64,000 nucleotides of DNA from Thiohalocapsa halophila (GTDB lineage: Bacteria; Pseudomonadota; Gammaproteobacteria; Chromatiales; Chromatiaceae). Position numbers and translations under genes: made by a program. A model generated the notes under the pieces. It was not told the origin of the DNA. It did not search any database and saw only the letters and a list, made by a program, of their open reading frames with translations. Shown piece after piece: positions 18,658 to 29,101 of this stretch. The stretch covers positions 124,001-188,000 of the forward strand of contig NZ_NRRV01000001.1 of the NCBI RefSeq assembly GCF_016583825.1, in the 5' to 3' direction. Numbering within the stretch: position 1 is the first letter of the stretch; each line of letters starts with the position of its first letter.

Positions 18658-19947
18658 CTAGGCCGCCTCCACCAGCGGCGTGCCATGCTCGATGAGGTGC
18701 TCGAACTCGTGCCGATAGTGCTTCAAGAAGCTCTGCACCGGCATGGCCGCCGCATCCCCGAGCGCGCAGATGGTGCGCCCGCCGATGCGACCGGCGACAT
18801 TGTCCAGCAAGTCCAGGTCGGACGGGCGCCCCTGCCCGTGCAGGATGCGCTCCAGCACCCGCTCCAGCCAGCCGGTGCCCTCGCGGCAGGGCGTGCACTG
18901 ACCGCAGGACTCGTGGGCATAGAAGTGCGCCAGGTTGGCGAGCACCTTCACCATGCAGGTGCCCTCGGCCATGATGATGACGGCCCCAGAACCCAGCATG
19001 GACCCGGCCTTGGCGATGGAGTCGTAGTCCATGTCCGTCTCCATCATGACCTCGCCGGGCACCACGGGCACCGACGAGCCGCCGGGGATGACCGCCTTCA
19101 GCCTGCGCCCGCCGCTGACGCCGCCGGCCAGCGCCAGCAGGTCACGGAAGGGCGTGCCCAGCGGCACCTCGACATTGCAGGGCTTGTTGACGTGCCCGGT
19201 CACCGAGAACAGCTTCGGTCCGCCGTTGTTGGGGCGGCCCTGCTCCAGGAACCACTGCCCGCCCTTCTCCAGGATCACGGGCACCGAGGCCAGGGACTCG
19301 GTGTTGTTGATGGTGGTGGGCTTGCCGTACAGGCCGGCCTGCGCCGGGAACGGCGGCTTGAAGCGCGGCTGACCCTTCTTGCCTTCCAGGGATTCCAGCA
19401 GCGCCGTCTCTTCGCCGCAGATGTAGGCCCCGGCGCCGAGATGGGTGTAGAGATCGAAGTCGATACCGGAGCCCTGCAGATCCTTGCCGAGCAGGCCGGC
19501 CTGGTAGGCCTCCAGCAGCGCCTCCTCGAAGCGGTCGATGGGCTCGTAGAACTCGCCGCGGATGTAGTTGTAGCCAACCGTTGCGCCGATGCAGTAGCCC
19601 GCGATGGCCATGCCCTCGATGAGCTGGTGCGGGTTGTAGCGCATGATGTCGCGGTCCTTGCAGGTGCCGGGCTCGCCCTCGTCCGAGTTGCAGACGATGT
19701 ACTTCTGCCCCGGCTTGTTGCGCGGCATGAAGCTCCACTTGAGCCCGGTCGGGAAGCCGGCGCCGCCGCGCCCGCGCAGCGCCGAGAGCTTGATCTCTTC
19801 GATCAAGGTCTCGGGCGAGGGCTTTTCGCGCAGGATGCGCTCCCATTGCACATAGCCGCCGACGCTGCGATAGGCCTTCAGCGTATGGCGGATCTTGGGC
19901 CGCAGGCGCATGGTGCGGAAGCAGACGGTGTCTTGATGGTCGACCAT
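18658..19947 (-). CDS. nuoF: NADH-quinone oxidoreductase subunit F (NADH/FMN site)
   Basis: A 429-residue subunit that oxidises NADH through FMN and passes electrons to a 4Fe-4S cluster. Visible are the Gly-rich NADH/FMN loop [15 protein letters not shown] near residue 57, [15 protein letters not shown] near 176 and the cluster motif [14 protein letters not shown] near 350. The gap to nuoG is 150 bp and contains a 7-bp GC hairpin (18587-18614). The gap from nuoE is 63 bp. Confidence 0.97.
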   Translation of the reverse strand: MVDHQDTVCFRTMRLRPKIRHTLKAYRSVGGYVQWERILREKPSPETLIEEIKLSALRGRGGAGFPTGLKWSFMPRNKPGQKYIVCNSDEGEPGTCKDRDIMRYNPHQLIEGMAIAGYCIGATVGYNYIRGEFYEPIDRFEEALLEAYQAGLLGKDLQGSGIDFDLYTHLGAGAYICGEETALLESLEGKKGQPRFKPPFPAQAGLYGKPTTINNTESLASVPVILEKGGQWFLEQGRPNNGGPKLFSVTGHVNKPCNVEVPLGTPFRDLLALAGGVSGGRRLKAVIPGGSSVPVVPGEVMMETDMDYDSIAKAGSMLGSGAVIIMAEGTCMVKVLANLAHFYAHESCGQCTPCREGTGWLERVLERILHGQGRPSDLDLLDNVAGRIGGRTICALGDAAAMPVQSFLKHYRHEFEHLIEHGTPLVEAA

Positions 19948-20010
19948 GGCGGATGTTGCTTGTGGCTTGTCCGGGTGGCGGCCGCGACGGCGCAGGCGCG
20001 TGGGCCGCGG

Positions 20011-20538
20011 TCAGTCCAGCTTGGAGATGATTTTGTCGATGCCGTCCCGCGTCACGCACTCGTGGTACTCCTGGTCCACCATGACCACGGGCGCATGGCG
20101 ACAGGCACCGAGGCACTCGAACTCCTTGAGCGTGAACTTGCCGTCCTTGGAGGTCTCGCCCGGCGCGACGCCGTGGCGCGCCTCGACGTGCTCGAGCAAC
20201 GCCTCGGCACCGCCGAGCATGCAGGAAATGCTATTGCAGACGCAGATCTTGTGGCGCCCCACCGGCTCCAGGTCGTACATGGCGTAGAAGGTGGCGACCT
20301 CGTAGACCGCCACCTCCGGCATGTCGAGGTAGGCCGCCACCTGATCCATGAGGTCCTGCGTGAGCCAGCCGCCGTTGTGCTCCTGCACCAGCGTCAAGGC
20401 CGGCATTACTGCGGATTGCTTCCACTCCGGCGGATATTTGCCGACATGTCGGTCGATCTCGGCGCGCAGCTCCGGCGTGAGCAGCGTGCTCTTGTCCACG
20501 TCGTGGACGACGGCGAGGGGTGCGGTGCGAAAGCTCAT
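20011..20538 (-). CDS. nuoE: NADH-quinone oxidoreductase subunit E (2Fe-2S)
   Basis: A 175-residue thioredoxin-fold subunit carrying cluster N1a. Ligand pattern CNSISCMLGG near residue 101 and FECLGACRHAP near 142 is intact. ATFYAMYDLEPVGRH is the usual family segment. Its ATG shares one base with the nuoD stop (TGATG at 20536-20540). Confidence 0.97.
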   Translation of the reverse strand: MSFRTAPLAVVHDVDKSTLLTPELRAEIDRHVGKYPPEWKQSAVMPALTLVQEHNGGWLTQDLMDQVAAYLDMPEVAVYEVATFYAMYDLEPVGRHKICVCNSISCMLGGAEALLEHVEARHGVAPGETSKDGKFTLKEFECLGACRHAPVVMVDQEYHECVTRDGIDKIISKLD

Positions 20539-21797
20539 CAGCGGTCGATCTCCCCGAAAACGACGTCCATGGTGCCGATGATGGCCACGACGTCCGCCAG
20601 CATGTGCCCCTTGGACATTTCATCCATGGCGGCGAGGTGTGCGAACCCGGGCGCCCGGACCTTGAGCCGGTAGGGCTTGTTGGCACCATCGGAGACGATA
20701 TAGCAGCCAAACTCCCCCTTTGGCGCCTCCACCGCCGCATAGGCCTCGCCCGGCGGCGGGCAGTAGCCCTCGGTGAAGAGCTTAAAATGGTGGATCAGGG
20801 CTTCCATGTCGTCTTTCATGTCCACGCGGCTCGGCGGTGTCACCTTGTAGTCGTCCACCATCACCGGACCGGGGTTGGCGCGCAGCCAGTCGATGCATTG
20901 CCTGATGATCCGGTTCGACTGGCGCATCTCCTCGATGCGCACCAGATAGCGGTCGTAACAGTCCCCGTTTTGGCCCACCGGGATGTCGAAGTCCATGTCG
21001 GCATAGGCGGCATAGGGCTGTTTCTTGCGCAGGTCCCAGGCGAAGCCGGAGCCGCGCAGCATGGGGCCCGTGAAGCCCAGGCTCAGCGCCCGCTCGGGGC
21101 TGACGACACCGATGCCCACCGTGCGCTGCTTCCAGATGCGGTTGTCCGTCAGCAGGGTCTCGTACTCGTCCACCAGTCCCGGGAAGCGGTCGGTGAAGTC
21201 CTCGATGAAGTCCAGCAGCGAGCCGCTGCGGGGCTCGTTCAGCTTGCGCACGGCGCCCTTGCCGTGCCATTGGGTGCTGGAGTCCGGGAACCGCGGCATC
21301 TGCGCCGGCAGGTCCCGGTAGACACCGCCGGGGCGGTAGTAGGTAGCGTGCAGGCGCGCCCCCGAGACCGCCTCGTAGCAGTCCATCAGGTCTTCGCGCT
21401 CGCGGAAGCAGTAGAGAAAAACGCTCATGGCGCCGACATCGAGCGCATGCGCCCCGAGCCACATCAAGTGGTTCAGGATGCGCGTGATCTCGTCGAACAT
21501 GGTCCGGATGTACTGCGCACGGATCGGCGCCTCGATGCCGAGGAGCTTCTCGATGGCGCGCACATAGCCGTGCTCGTTGCACATCATGGACACATAATCC
21601 AGCCGGTCCATGTAGCCGATGCTCTGGTTGAACGGCTTGGACTCGGCGAGCTTCTCGGTGCCGCGATGCAGCAGCCCGATGTGCGGGTCGGCGCGGTCGA
21701 TGACCTCGCCGTCCATCTCCAGCACCAGCCGCAGCACGCCGTGGGCGGCGGGGTGCTGGGGGCCGAAGTTCAGCGTGTAGTTGCGGATCTCAGGCAT
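20538..21797 (-). CDS. nuoD: NADH-quinone oxidoreductase subunit D
   Basis: A 419-residue peripheral-arm subunit of the NiFe-hydrogenase large-subunit fold that lines the quinone site. Seen are [29 protein letters not shown] with the quinone-site His and [16 protein letters not shown]. It is a separate polypeptide from NuoC, unlike the fused NuoCD of E. coli. Its start overlaps the nuoC 3' end by 8 bp. Confidence 0.97.
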   Translation of the reverse strand: MPEIRNYTLNFGPQHPAAHGVLRLVLEMDGEVIDRADPHIGLLHRGTEKLAESKPFNQSIGYMDRLDYVSMMCNEHGYVRAIEKLLGIEAPIRAQYIRTMFDEITRILNHLMWLGAHALDVGAMSVFLYCFREREDLMDCYEAVSGARLHATYYRPGGVYRDLPAQMPRFPDSSTQWHGKGAVRKLNEPRSGSLLDFIEDFTDRFPGLVDEYETLLTDNRIWKQRTVGIGVVSPERALSLGFTGPMLRGSGFAWDLRKKQPYAAYADMDFDIPVGQNGDCYDRYLVRIEEMRQSNRIIRQCIDWLRANPGPVMVDDYKVTPPSRVDMKDDMEALIHHFKLFTEGYCPPPGEAYAAVEAPKGEFGCYIVSDGANKPYRLKVRAPGFAHLAAMDEMSKGHMLADVVAIIGTMDVVFGEIDR

Positions 21798-22536
21798 TGG
21801 CGGCTTTCCCCGTGGCGTCCTTGGCCTCGCGCGCGGCCTGGGCCTGCTCCTCGGTCAGATAGCGGCTGTCGTTGCGGATGACCTTGGGCACGAGCACGCG
21901 CGGCTCGATCTCCACTGGCTCGTAGAGTACGCGCCCTTGCTCAGGGTCGTAGCGCATGGCCACGTGGCCGCTGAGCGGGAAGTCCTTGCGGAACGGATAG
22001 CCGACGAAGCCGTAGTCCGTCAGGATACGGCGCAGATCCGGGTGGCCGCGGAAGAGGATTCCGAAGAGGTCGAAGGCCTCGCGCTCGAACCAGTCGGCGG
22101 CGGTCCAGATGTCCAGCACCGAGTCCACCATGGGCTGAGCGCCGCCGGCGTACACCTTGACCCGCAGCCGGCGGTTGTACTCCAGCGACAGCAAATGGTA
22201 GACGACGGCAAAGCGCTGCGGGTCGTCTGCGTCCAGCTCCACGTCACGGTCGACGCCGCGCCCGAAGCCGGTGGTGCTCGCCTCTTCGGTGGCCCACTCG
22301 GATTTGCCGTAGGCGGCATAGTCGACGCCGCAGAGATCGATCAGCTGCTCAAAGCGCAGTGCGCTGTCGTCGCGCAGCTGGGTGCAGACGCCCTTGACCT
22401 CGGCCGCCGGCACCGTGAGGGTCAGCTCGCCGAGGGCGGATTGCAGCTCGAATCCCTCGCCCTGCCAGCGGCTTTGCAGCACGTGCACAAGGGCATCGAG
22501 GCGGGCGTCGCCGGTGGAAGCAATGGTGTCAGACAT
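21790..22536 (-). CDS. nuoC: NADH-quinone oxidoreductase subunit C
   Basis: A 248-residue 30-kDa-type subunit (E/R-rich; [15 protein letters not shown]-like [51 protein letters not shown]). The start at [10 protein letters not shown] (22536) is preferred over the longer open frame because it gives the expected N-terminus and clears the region after nuoB. Confidence 0.95.
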   Translation of the reverse strand: MSDTIASTGDARLDALVHVLQSRWQGEGFELQSALGELTLTVPAAEVKGVCTQLRDDSALRFEQLIDLCGVDYAAYGKSEWATEEASTTGFGRGVDRDVELDADDPQRFAVVYHLLSLEYNRRLRVKVYAGGAQPMVDSVLDIWTAADWFEREAFDLFGILFRGHPDLRRILTDYGFVGYPFRKDFPLSGHVAMRYDPEQGRVLYEPVEIEPRVLVPKVIRNDSRYLTEEQAQAAREAKDATGKAANA

Positions 22537-22562
22537 GGAAGTGGTAGTGCCGCGTGCGCATG

Positions 22563-23039
22563 TCAGCGCGCGATGGTGTTGGTGCGCCGGATCTTGTTCT
22601 GGAGCTGCAATACGCCGTAGAGCAGTGCCTCCGCCGTCGGCGGACAACCGGGGACATAGACGTCCACGGGCACGATGCGGTCACAGCCACGCACCACCGA
22701 ATACGAGTAGTGATAGTAGCCCCCGCCGTTGGCGCAGGAGCCCATGGAAATCACCCAGCGCGGCTCCGCCATCTGGTCATAGACCCGGCGCAGCGCCGGT
22801 GCCATCTTGTTGACCAGGGTGCCGGCGACGATCATGACATCGCTCTGGCGCGGACTGGGCCGGAAGATGATACCGAAGCGGTCCAGGTCGTAGCGCGCGG
22901 CGCCGGCGTGCATCATCTCCACGGCGCAGCAGGCGAGGCCGAAGGTCATGGGCCACAGGGAGCCGGTCCGCGCCCAGTTGATCAGCTTGTCGGCGGTCGT
23001 GGTGACGACGCCCTCGTCGAGCACGCCCTCAATACCCAT
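22563..23039 (-). CDS. nuoB: NADH-quinone oxidoreductase subunit B (cluster N2)
   Basis: A 158-residue subunit holding cluster N2, the last Fe-S centre before quinone. The adjacent cysteines of [13 protein letters not shown] (Cys37-Cys38) plus later Cys in [18 protein letters not shown] and [17 protein letters not shown] are all present. The ATG at 23039 is 63 bp after the nuoA stop. Confidence 0.97.
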   Translation of the reverse strand: MGIEGVLDEGVVTTTADKLINWARTGSLWPMTFGLACCAVEMMHAGAARYDLDRFGIIFRPSPRQSDVMIVAGTLVNKMAPALRRVYDQMAEPRWVISMGSCANGGGYYHYSYSVVRGCDRIVPVDVYVPGCPPTAEALLYGVLQLQNKIRRTNTIAR

Positions 23040-23102
23040 GGTGCGCTCCTCCGATTCGGGGCAAATGCAGCTGTTGGGAGCCGAGGCCGACCTGCGGGCG
23101 GA

Positions 23103-23459
23103 TCACTCCCATTCCAGGGCTCCCTTCCGCCACTCGTAGATGAAGCCGACCACGAGAATCCCTAGAAACACCGACATGGCGATGAAGCCGGCCATGCCAA
23201 GGTCTTCCAGCACAATGGCCCAGGGAAATAGGAAGGCAATCTCCAGATCGAAGATGATGAAGAGGATCGCGACCAGGTAGTAGCGCACGTCGAACTTCAT
23301 GCGCGCGTGCTCGAAGGCCTCGAAGCCGCACTCGTAGGGCGAATCCTTGGCTTGATCCGGCCGGCGCGGGCCCAGCAGTGCACCCAGCACGCGCGGCACG
23401 AAGCCGATCAGCAGCGCGATGATGAGGAAAATCAGGATGTGGAGATAGTCTTCCAGCAC
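23103..23459 (-). CDS. nuoA: NADH-quinone oxidoreductase subunit A
   Basis: A 118-residue, three-helix subunit near the quinone channel, first gene of the operon. [20 protein letters not shown] carries the conserved Cys-containing loop. Initiation is at GTG (23459). A strong promoter-like sequence lies ~70 bp upstream. Confidence 0.96.
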   Translation of the reverse strand: MLEDYLHILIFLIIALLIGFVPRVLGALLGPRRPDQAKDSPYECGFEAFEHARMKFDVRYYLVAILFIIFDLEIAFLFPWAIVLEDLGMAGFIAMSVFLGILVVGFIYEWRKGALEWE

Positions 23460-23525
23460 GCGCCGCTCACTCAGTGATCTGTTGTTGTGTCGGCGCTGTA
23501 TTGCACAACGCCTGGGGCGCGCGGG

Positions 23526-23554
23526 AGTCTAGTGCAGGGGGTGGCGGGTGTCAA
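23526..23554 (-). promoter_or_regulatory. sigma70-type promoter of the nuo operon
   Basis: On the minus strand TTGACA (23549-23554) is followed after exactly 17 bp by TAGACT (23526-23531). That is a perfect -35 and a 4/6 -10, about 67 bp upstream of the nuoA start. It lies between tRNA-Leu and nuoA and would allow the nuo genes to be read independently of secG-tRNA. Confidence 0.65.
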
Positions 23555-23662
23555 GCTAACAGAGCACCCAGAAACCCTTTTCTTTCAGTAAGTTGTTGCT
23601 ACAGACCCAGTCCCTGCGGGCATTGTCCGGAACGCCCGTGGGCGCCCGGTCAGAGTCGAAAA

Positions 23663-23747
23663 TGGTGCCGACGGCCGGACTCGAACCGGCACGGCTCGCG
23701 CCACTGCCCCCTCAAGACAGCGTGTCTACCAATTCCACCACGTCGGC
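23663..23747 (-). tRNA. tRNA-Leu (anticodon GAG)
   Basis: An 85-nt class II tRNA with encoded CCA. The 7-bp acceptor stem GCCGACG/CGTCGGC is perfect, the D region reads TGGTGGAATTGGTAGACACG, and the T arm is GCCGGTTCGAGTCCGGC. The anticodon stem is CTGTC/GGCAG with loop TTGAGGG, giving anticodon GAG (23711-23713), followed by a leucine-type long variable arm. The position directly after secG matches E. coli secG-leuU. Confidence 0.96.
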
Positions 23748-23812
23748 AAAATCGTCTTCCGGCGGGCCACCCTGGTCAGGCCATGGGGACAGGCCATGGT
23801 GGCGACGCCGGC

Positions 23813-24307
23813 TCAGTTCGTGCCCGTCGGCTGCTCCGCGGGAATGGGCGGCAGATCCGACCCACCGCTTTGCGGCACCGCATCCGGCGAGACCGGCACG
23901 TCCACCGGCGGCAGATCGCCACCGCCCGACCCGGCATCCGCCGCGGGCACGTCGGCCTCTGCGGCCGGCGCTGGCACCGTCGGTGCGTCGGTGTCCGCCG
24001 GCTCGGGCGCCGGCTCCGGCCCGGGGCCCATGGGTGCCGGCATCTGGACGTCGTCCATCAGGCCTTCGGGCTCGCCCACCTGCGCCGCAAAGTAGGCAAG
24101 CGCCATACTGGTCAGGAAGAACGACGTGGCCATCACCGCGGTCATCCGCGTCAAGAAGGACGCCGAGCCCTGCGAGCCAAACACCGTCGACGACGCACCG
24201 CTGCCGAAGGCGGCACCGGCATCCGCGCCCTTGCCGTGCTGGATCAGGATCAGCCCGATCAGCCCGAGGGCGAGCACCAAGTGCAATACGGTCAGGAAGA
24301 GCTGCAT
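23813..24307 (-). CDS. secG: preprotein translocase subunit SecG
   Basis: A 164-residue inner-membrane Sec subunit. Two hydrophobic helices ([19 protein letters not shown] and [20 protein letters not shown]) flank [16 protein letters not shown] and [11 protein letters not shown], the conserved SecG loop. The C-terminal ~75 residues are a Pro/Ala/Asp-rich low-complexity extension; E. coli SecG is 110 residues. It follows tpiA after 52 bp and precedes tRNA-Leu. Confidence 0.96.
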   Translation of the reverse strand: MQLFLTVLHLVLALGLIGLILIQHGKGADAGAAFGSGASSTVFGSQGSASFLTRMTAVMATSFFLTSMALAYFAAQVGEPEGLMDDVQMPAPMGPGPEPAPEPADTDAPTVPAPAAEADVPAADAGSGGGDLPPVDVPVSPDAVPQSGGSDLPPIPAEQPTGTN

Positions 24308-24359
24308 GATCTTCGGCGGTTCGAGTCGGTGTGGCCGGTTTTCAGCACTTAGGCAGCAC

Positions 24360-25121
24360 TTAGACGCCGTCGTCGCCGGCCTGGCAAATGGTGATGAAAT
24401 CGGTGGCCTTCAGCGACGCCCCGCCGATGAGGCCGCCGTCGATATCCGGCTGCGCAATGAGCTCGGCGGCGTTGCCGGGCTTCATGCTGCCCCCGTAGAG
24501 CAGACGCAGCCCCTCGGCGATGTTCTTGTCCCTGGCGGCGATGCGCTCGCGCACGAATGCGTGCACTTCCTGTGCCTGCTCGGGCGTCGCTGTAACACCG
24601 GTGCCGATGGCCCAGACCGGCTCATAGGCCACGATGCCGGCACCAAACGCCTCGACACCGGAGCCGCTCAGCACCGCGTCGATATGCCTGGCCACGACCT
24701 CCTCGGTCTTGCCGCTCTCGCGCTCTTCCAAGGTCTCGCCAACACAGAGGACGGGCACGACGCCGCTGGCGACTGCCTGCGCGTATTTGCTCGCGACCAG
24801 CGCATCGCTCTCACCGTTGAACTGGCGGCGCTCGGAGTGGCCGACGATGGCATAGCGACAGCCGAAGTCTTTCAACATGGCCGCCGAGATCTGGCCGGTG
24901 AAGGCGCCGCCCGCGTGCTCGGAGACGTCCTGAGAGCCCCAGGCGATGGCGCTGTCGGCGAGCAGCTGCTCAGCCAAGTATAGGTACGGGAACGGCGGAC
25001 ACACCGCCACATCCACCCGCTGCATGCCGGCGACACCCGCCTTGATGCCGTTTAGCAGCTCGGCGGCTTCGGCCTTGGTGCCGTTCATCTTCCAGTTGCC
25101 AGCAATCAGAGGCCGTCGCAT
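24360..25121 (-). CDS. tpiA: triosephosphate isomerase
   Basis: A 253-residue TIM-barrel enzyme that interconverts glyceraldehyde-3-phosphate and dihydroxyacetone phosphate. Visible are the N-terminal GNWKMNG (catalytic Lys), [11 protein letters not shown] (catalytic His), the [11 protein letters not shown] signature (catalytic Glu) and [15 protein letters not shown] phosphate loop. Full length. It is divergent from smpB with a 114-bp shared upstream region and heads tpiA-secG-tRNA. Confidence 0.98.
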   Translation of the reverse strand: MRRPLIAGNWKMNGTKAEAAELLNGIKAGVAGMQRVDVAVCPPFPYLYLAEQLLADSAIAWGSQDVSEHAGGAFTGQISAAMLKDFGCRYAIVGHSERRQFNGESDALVASKYAQAVASGVVPVLCVGETLEERESGKTEEVVARHIDAVLSGSGVEAFGAGIVAYEPVWAIGTGVTATPEQAQEVHAFVRERIAARDKNIAEGLRLLYGGSMKPGNAAELIAQPDIDGGLIGGASLKATDFITICQAGDDGV

Positions 25122-25235
25122 CGGTTATCTCCCGGTGAAAAGCCGTCTAGTGTAGCTGGGCGAGGATCACCGCGCAACAATGGTTACCGGCGCCCCGCTT
25201 CCAACAGCCCGGCCGCATAGCTTACACTCCCGACC

Positions 25236-25718
25236 ATGGCAAAGGGAAAAAAGAAAAAGTCCGCCACCGGCGGCAGCACCATCGCGCTCAACAAGAAGGC
25301 CGGTCACGAGTATCACATCGAGCAGCGCTTCGAGTGCGGGCTGGCCCTGGAGGGCTGGGAGGTCAAGGGCCTGCGCGCCGGCCGCGTCCAGCTCAAAGAG
25401 AGCTACGTCAAGATCCTACACGGCGAGGCCTTCCTGATCGGCGCCCACATCTCGCCGCTGACTTCCGCGTCCACCCATGTGACCCCGGACCCGACGCGCT
25501 CCCGCAAGCTACTGCTGCACAAGAGCGAGCTGAACCGGCTCATCGGCCAGACCGAGCGCGCCGGCTACACCTTGGTGCCCACCGCGATGTACTGGAAGCG
25601 CGGCCGCGCCAAGCTGGAAATCGGCCTCGCCAAGGGCAAGAAGCTCCACGACAAGCGCGCCACCGAGAAAGACCGCGACTGGCAGCGCGAGAAGGAGCGG
25701 CTGTTCAAACAGGGCTGA
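25236..25718 (+). CDS. smpB: SsrA-binding protein SmpB
   Basis: A 160-residue tmRNA-binding protein that brings SsrA to stalled ribosomes for trans-translation. [39 protein letters not shown] and the basic C-terminal [17 protein letters not shown] tail are typical. No ssrA gene is seen next to it in this window. Confidence 0.98.
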   Translation: MAKGKKKKSATGGSTIALNKKAGHEYHIEQRFECGLALEGWEVKGLRAGRVQLKESYVKILHGEAFLIGAHISPLTSASTHVTPDPTRSRKLLLHKSELNRLIGQTERAGYTLVPTAMYWKRGRAKLEIGLAKGKKLHDKRATEKDRDWQREKERLFKQG

Positions 25719-25772
25719 CCCGGCGGCGCCGGTTTCCCGATGCGGCGGCTCGGGCTACGGTACCCGGCTGCT

Positions 25773-26357
25773 TTAGGCCACCTCCGCCCGCACACGATGC
25801 CGCATCATGAGCCAGAACAGCACCGCGCCGAGCAGAATGCCCACGGCGTCCGCCGCCAGCGGCAGCGTCTTGTCCACCGCCGCGGCACCACCGCCGCGAA
25901 ACTCCCAATAGAGGGCGCCGCCCGCCGCCAGCGCGATGCCGAAGAGCGCGCTGCGCGCCGGCGTGAGGCCCCGCCGCCAGTCCGATGGCATGGTGTGCAG
26001 CGAGAAGTGCAGGAAGACCAGGAGCAGCACCAGGACGATGGCTGCATTGATCCACAGCGACTCCGCCGCGCCCCAGGCTGCGCGCTCGGTGGCGGCGAGC
26101 GGCGCGGCACAGGCGAGCGCCAGGATGGGCAGCGTGACAGTCATGTAGACGCGGATACAGCGCGAGCGGAAGGCGTCCACATAGGCAAGCGCCAGGATGG
26201 CGCTGCCGGCGAAGATCAGCGCCCGGGACCAGTGCGCCGCATCCAGCCCGAACAGCCCGCCCTGCGGAGACGAGACCCCGATCCCGACGAGCACGGCCGC
26301 CAGCAGCACGGTGAGCACGAAGGGCAGGCGCCGGCAGTCGGCTTGGGTTTCACTCAT
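25773..26357 (-). CDS. membrane protein of unknown function (194 aa)
   Basis: Six or so hydrophobic segments (for example FVLTVLLAAVLVGIGV, ALIFAGSAILALAYV, IVLVLLLVFLHFSLH, ALFGIALAAGGALYWEF) make this an integral inner-membrane protein. There is no recognised domain. It converges on smpB (54 bp between the stops) and stands alone apart from a possible tiny gene upstream at 26482-26616. Codon use is like its neighbours. Confidence 0.7.
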   Translation of the reverse strand: MSETQADCRRLPFVLTVLLAAVLVGIGVSSPQGGLFGLDAAHWSRALIFAGSAILALAYVDAFRSRCIRVYMTVTLPILALACAAPLAATERAAWGAAESLWINAAIVLVLLLVFLHFSLHTMPSDWRRGLTPARSALFGIALAAGGALYWEFRGGGAAAVDKTLPLAADAVGILLGAVLFWLMMRHRVRAEVA

Positions 26358-26481
26358 CGGTGGTCCTCTGCCTCCAACGGGATGAGATGGTAGGAGCGCC
26401 GCGCCGAACGCTGCGCGAAGCGGTCAGCGGGGATGGGCGATGCGCCTGACGGCGCGGCTGCGGTGTCCCGCCGCGAATAGG

Positions 26482-26616
26482 CTACGACTGCGGCGTCGGC
26501 TCGATCAGCCCGGCAGCCTCGCGGCACAACGCCGCATGATCGACCGTCCAGGCGAGCTCGCTGTCGTCGTCGCGGCCATGGTCGATGTGCTCGCGAAGCT
26601 CGTGCAGCTCTTCCAT
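26482..26616 (-). CDS. possible small acidic protein (44 aa)
   Basis: On the minus strand an ATG at 26616 opens 44 codons to a TAG at 26482-26484. The product starts MEELHELREHIDHGRDDDSE and ends LIEPTPQS; it is acidic, soluble and likely helical. GGAG lies about 10 bp upstream of the ATG, and third positions are GC-rich like real genes here. It fills the gap between typA and the membrane-protein gene on the same strand. No family is recognised; it may be a real small gene or chance. Confidence 0.45.
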   Translation of the reverse strand: MEELHELREHIDHGRDDDSELAWTVDHAALCREAAGLIEPTPQS

Positions 26617-26693
26617 CCTGTTGGCTCCAGGATAAGGGCACTCGTCGGATCCATCCTAGACCGATTGCGCCGTGAGCACGACGGGCCCGGGAC

Positions 26694-28517
26694 TTAGCCC
26701 CGCCCCGCCCGCTTGCGCTCGTGCTCCTTCAGGAAGCGCTTACGGATGCGGATCGCCGTCGGCGTCACTTCCACCAGCTCGTCGTCCTCGATGAACTCCA
26801 GCGCCTGCTCCAGGCTGAACTTGACGGGCGGCGTGAGCAGGATGTTCTCGTCACTACCCGCGGCGCGGATGTTGGTGAGCTGCTTGGCCTTGAGCGGATT
26901 CACGACCAAGTCGTTGTCGCGGGAGTGGATGCCCACCACCTGACCTTCGTAGACGGCATCCCCCGGCGAGACCAGCATGCGTCCGCGCTCCTGGAGATTG
27001 AACAGCGCATAGCCGAGCACCTTGCCCTGGGCGTTGGAGATCATGGCGCCGTTGTGTCTGGGTGCGATGCCGCCCTGGTTGGCGGGGCCGTAGTGGTCGA
27101 AGATGTGGTGCTTCAGGCCCGTGCCGGAGGTGAGCGTCATGAACTCGGTCTGGAAGCCGATGAGCCCCCGGGACGGAATCTGATAGTCGAGGCGCACTCG
27201 GCCCTTGCCGTCCGGCACCATGTCCTTGAGCTCGGCCCTTCGCTCGCCCAGCGCCTGCATGATCGCGCCCTGGCTCGTCTCCTCCACGTCCACGGTGAGC
27301 AGCTCGTAGGGCTCGCAGATCTGCCCGTCGATCTCGCGGAAGATGACCTCCGGGCGCGAGACGGCCAGCTCGTAGCCCTCCCGGCGCATATTCTCGATCA
27401 GAATCGACAGGTGCAGCTCACCGCGGCCGGACACCCGGAACTTCTCCGGATCCGTGCCCTCCTCCACCCGCAGTGCGACGTTGGAAATGAGCTCCCGCTC
27501 CAGGCGGTCCTTGAGCTGACGGCTGGTCAGATACTTGCCCTCCTTGCCGGCGAAGGGCGAGGTATTCACCTGGAAGGTCATGCTCACCGTCGGCTCGTCC
27601 ACCGACAGCGCCGGCAGCGGCTCCACGGCCTCCGGGTCGCAGAGGGTATCCGACACATTCGGCGCCTCGATACCGGTGATGGCGACGATCTCGCCGGCGC
27701 CGGCGTCTTTGACCTCATAGCGCTCCAGGCCGAGGTAGCCGTACACCAGCCCGATCTTGGCCCGGTGGCGGTCGCCGTCGCGCTTGACCAGCACGATCTG
27801 CTGGTTCGGCTTGACCCTGCCGCGCTGGATGCGGCCGATGGCGATGGCGCCGACGAAGGAGCTGTAGTCGAGCGTCGAGACCTGCATCTGGAAGGGCCCC
27901 GACGGGTCAACATCCGGCGCCGGGCAGTGCGCGACGATGGCCTCCAGCAAGGGTGTCATGTCGCCGGCGGAGACCGTGTCCTCCAGCCCGGCGTAGCCGT
28001 TGATGGCCGAGGCATAGACGATGGGGAAGTCCAGCTGCGCGTCGCTCGCGCCGAGCTGGTCGAAGAGGTCGAACACCTGGTCGATGACCCAGTCCGGGCG
28101 CGCGCCCGGCTTGTCGATCTTGTTCACCACCAAAATGGGCCTGAGCCCGTGCTGGAAGGCCTTGGCCGTCACGAAGCGCGTCTGCGGCATGGGCCCCTCC
28201 TGGGCGTCCACCAAGAGCAGCACCGAGTCCACCATCGACAGCACCCGCTCGACCTCACCGCCGAAGTCCGCATGTCCGGGCGTGTCGACAATGTTGATGC
28301 GGTAGTCGGTGTCACCGAGGGAGACATCGAGCGCTGTATTCTTGGACAGGATGGTGATACCGCGCTCCTTCTCCAGGTCATTGGAGTCCATGACCCGCTC
28401 CACGGGCCCGAAGCGCTCGCCGAGGGTGCCGGACTGCTGCAGCAGCTTGTCCACGAGCGTGGTCTTGCCGTGGTCGACATGGGCGATGATGGCGATGTTA
28501 CGCAGGTGATCGATCAA
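26694..28517 (-). CDS. typA: ribosome-associated GTPase TypA/BipA
   Basis: A 607-residue translational GTPase that acts on the 50S subunit in assembly and stress adaptation. G1 AHVDHGKTT (residues 12-20), G2/G3 with RGITI and [12 protein letters not shown], and G4 NKIDKP are visible, followed by EF-G-like domains III and V and the BipA-specific C-terminus. The TTG at 28517 was chosen as start: it gives [17 protein letters not shown] at the N-terminus and exactly the E. coli length. The longer open frame upstream has no family resemblance. Confidence 0.95.
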   Translation of the reverse strand: MIDHLRNIAIIAHVDHGKTTLVDKLLQQSGTLGERFGPVERVMDSNDLEKERGITILSKNTALDVSLGDTDYRINIVDTPGHADFGGEVERVLSMVDSVLLLVDAQEGPMPQTRFVTAKAFQHGLRPILVVNKIDKPGARPDWVIDQVFDLFDQLGASDAQLDFPIVYASAINGYAGLEDTVSAGDMTPLLEAIVAHCPAPDVDPSGPFQMQVSTLDYSSFVGAIAIGRIQRGRVKPNQQIVLVKRDGDRHRAKIGLVYGYLGLERYEVKDAGAGEIVAITGIEAPNVSDTLCDPEAVEPLPALSVDEPTVSMTFQVNTSPFAGKEGKYLTSRQLKDRLERELISNVALRVEEGTDPEKFRVSGRGELHLSILIENMRREGYELAVSRPEVIFREIDGQICEPYELLTVDVEETSQGAIMQALGERRAELKDMVPDGKGRVRLDYQIPSRGLIGFQTEFMTLTSGTGLKHHIFDHYGPANQGGIAPRHNGAMISNAQGKVLGYALFNLQERGRMLVSPGDAVYEGQVVGIHSRDNDLVVNPLKAKQLTNIRAAGSDENILLTPPVKFSLEQALEFIEDDELVEVTPTAIRIRKRFLKEHERKRAGRG

Positions 28518-29101
28518 GGGGCCGTGAGTCCGGGGCTCGGTTCGGGCAACGAAGGCGATGGCTATGCGCGACGGCACTGGGGTTCTGCCGGGAGCGGCGC
28601 AGCGCAAGCCGGGCCGGCCCAGCAGGCATGCGCCGCGGCAGGGCTCACGCCGGGCAGCGGCCCAGTATAGCGGGAACATGGTCCTCGCGGCGCCAGTGCG
28701 CGCAAACAAACCGACAAAGGGCGGGAGTATGCGTGCCACCATGCCGAAAACAGCCACTTACAGCCCGAACCTCCAATAGTTTCTCCCCTATTACAGACAA
28801 GGCATTTGGCCGTCATAAGATCTTCGCATCCGCCAACAACCCCTGTGGACAAACCTGTGGATAGTCATTGGGGGAAGCGCCTAAACCCCGGAAAACAGGG
28901 GGCGCTCTTCGGATTGGATCATTGCTGACCAGCAACCCAAGTGATTGATTCTTAGACAATCATGACATTGCGCCGCGCGCCGTGCGGCGAGGAGGCGTGC
29001 AGCCGCTGCGCGGCGCCGCAGCTGTGAACAACCCCAGCACCGAGAACGCTGCGGGTGGCCCTTGTCAACAGCGTCACCGCACCCGGCTGACAGCAAATCC
29101 C
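28518..29101. other. 584-bp gene-free region upstream of typA
   Basis: No convincing gene on either strand. The segment 28740-28970 is visibly more AT-rich than the surroundings. It holds two adjacent DnaA-box-like nonamers, a 14-bp dyad TTGCTG-AC-CAGCAA at 28922-28935, a further nonamer TGTGAACAA at 29023-29031 and a weaker TTGTCAACA at 29062-29070. The typA promoter must lie here. It is 3' to the LPG_synthase-like gene. Confidence 0.5.
28844..28864 (+). promoter_or_regulatory. tandem DnaA-box-like nonamers
   Basis: TGTGGACAA (28844-28852) and TGTGGATAG (28856-28864) each differ by one base from TGTGGATAA, the complement of the DnaA box TTATCCACA. They lie 12 bp apart start to start, same orientation. 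They may mark an origin-like or DnaA-titrating site or DnaA control of typA. Strand bias of neighbouring genes does not switch here, which argues against oriC. Confidence 0.4.

Noticed and set aside
16216-20673. 1485-codon plus-strand open frame across nuoG-nuoE
   Set aside because: Antisense to nuoG, nuoF and nuoE with no domain and shadow composition.
28518-28757. 80-residue N-terminal extension of TypA
   Set aside because: TypA begins at the [17 protein letters not shown] segment in all families known to me; the extension is low-complexity and the TTG start gives 607 residues.
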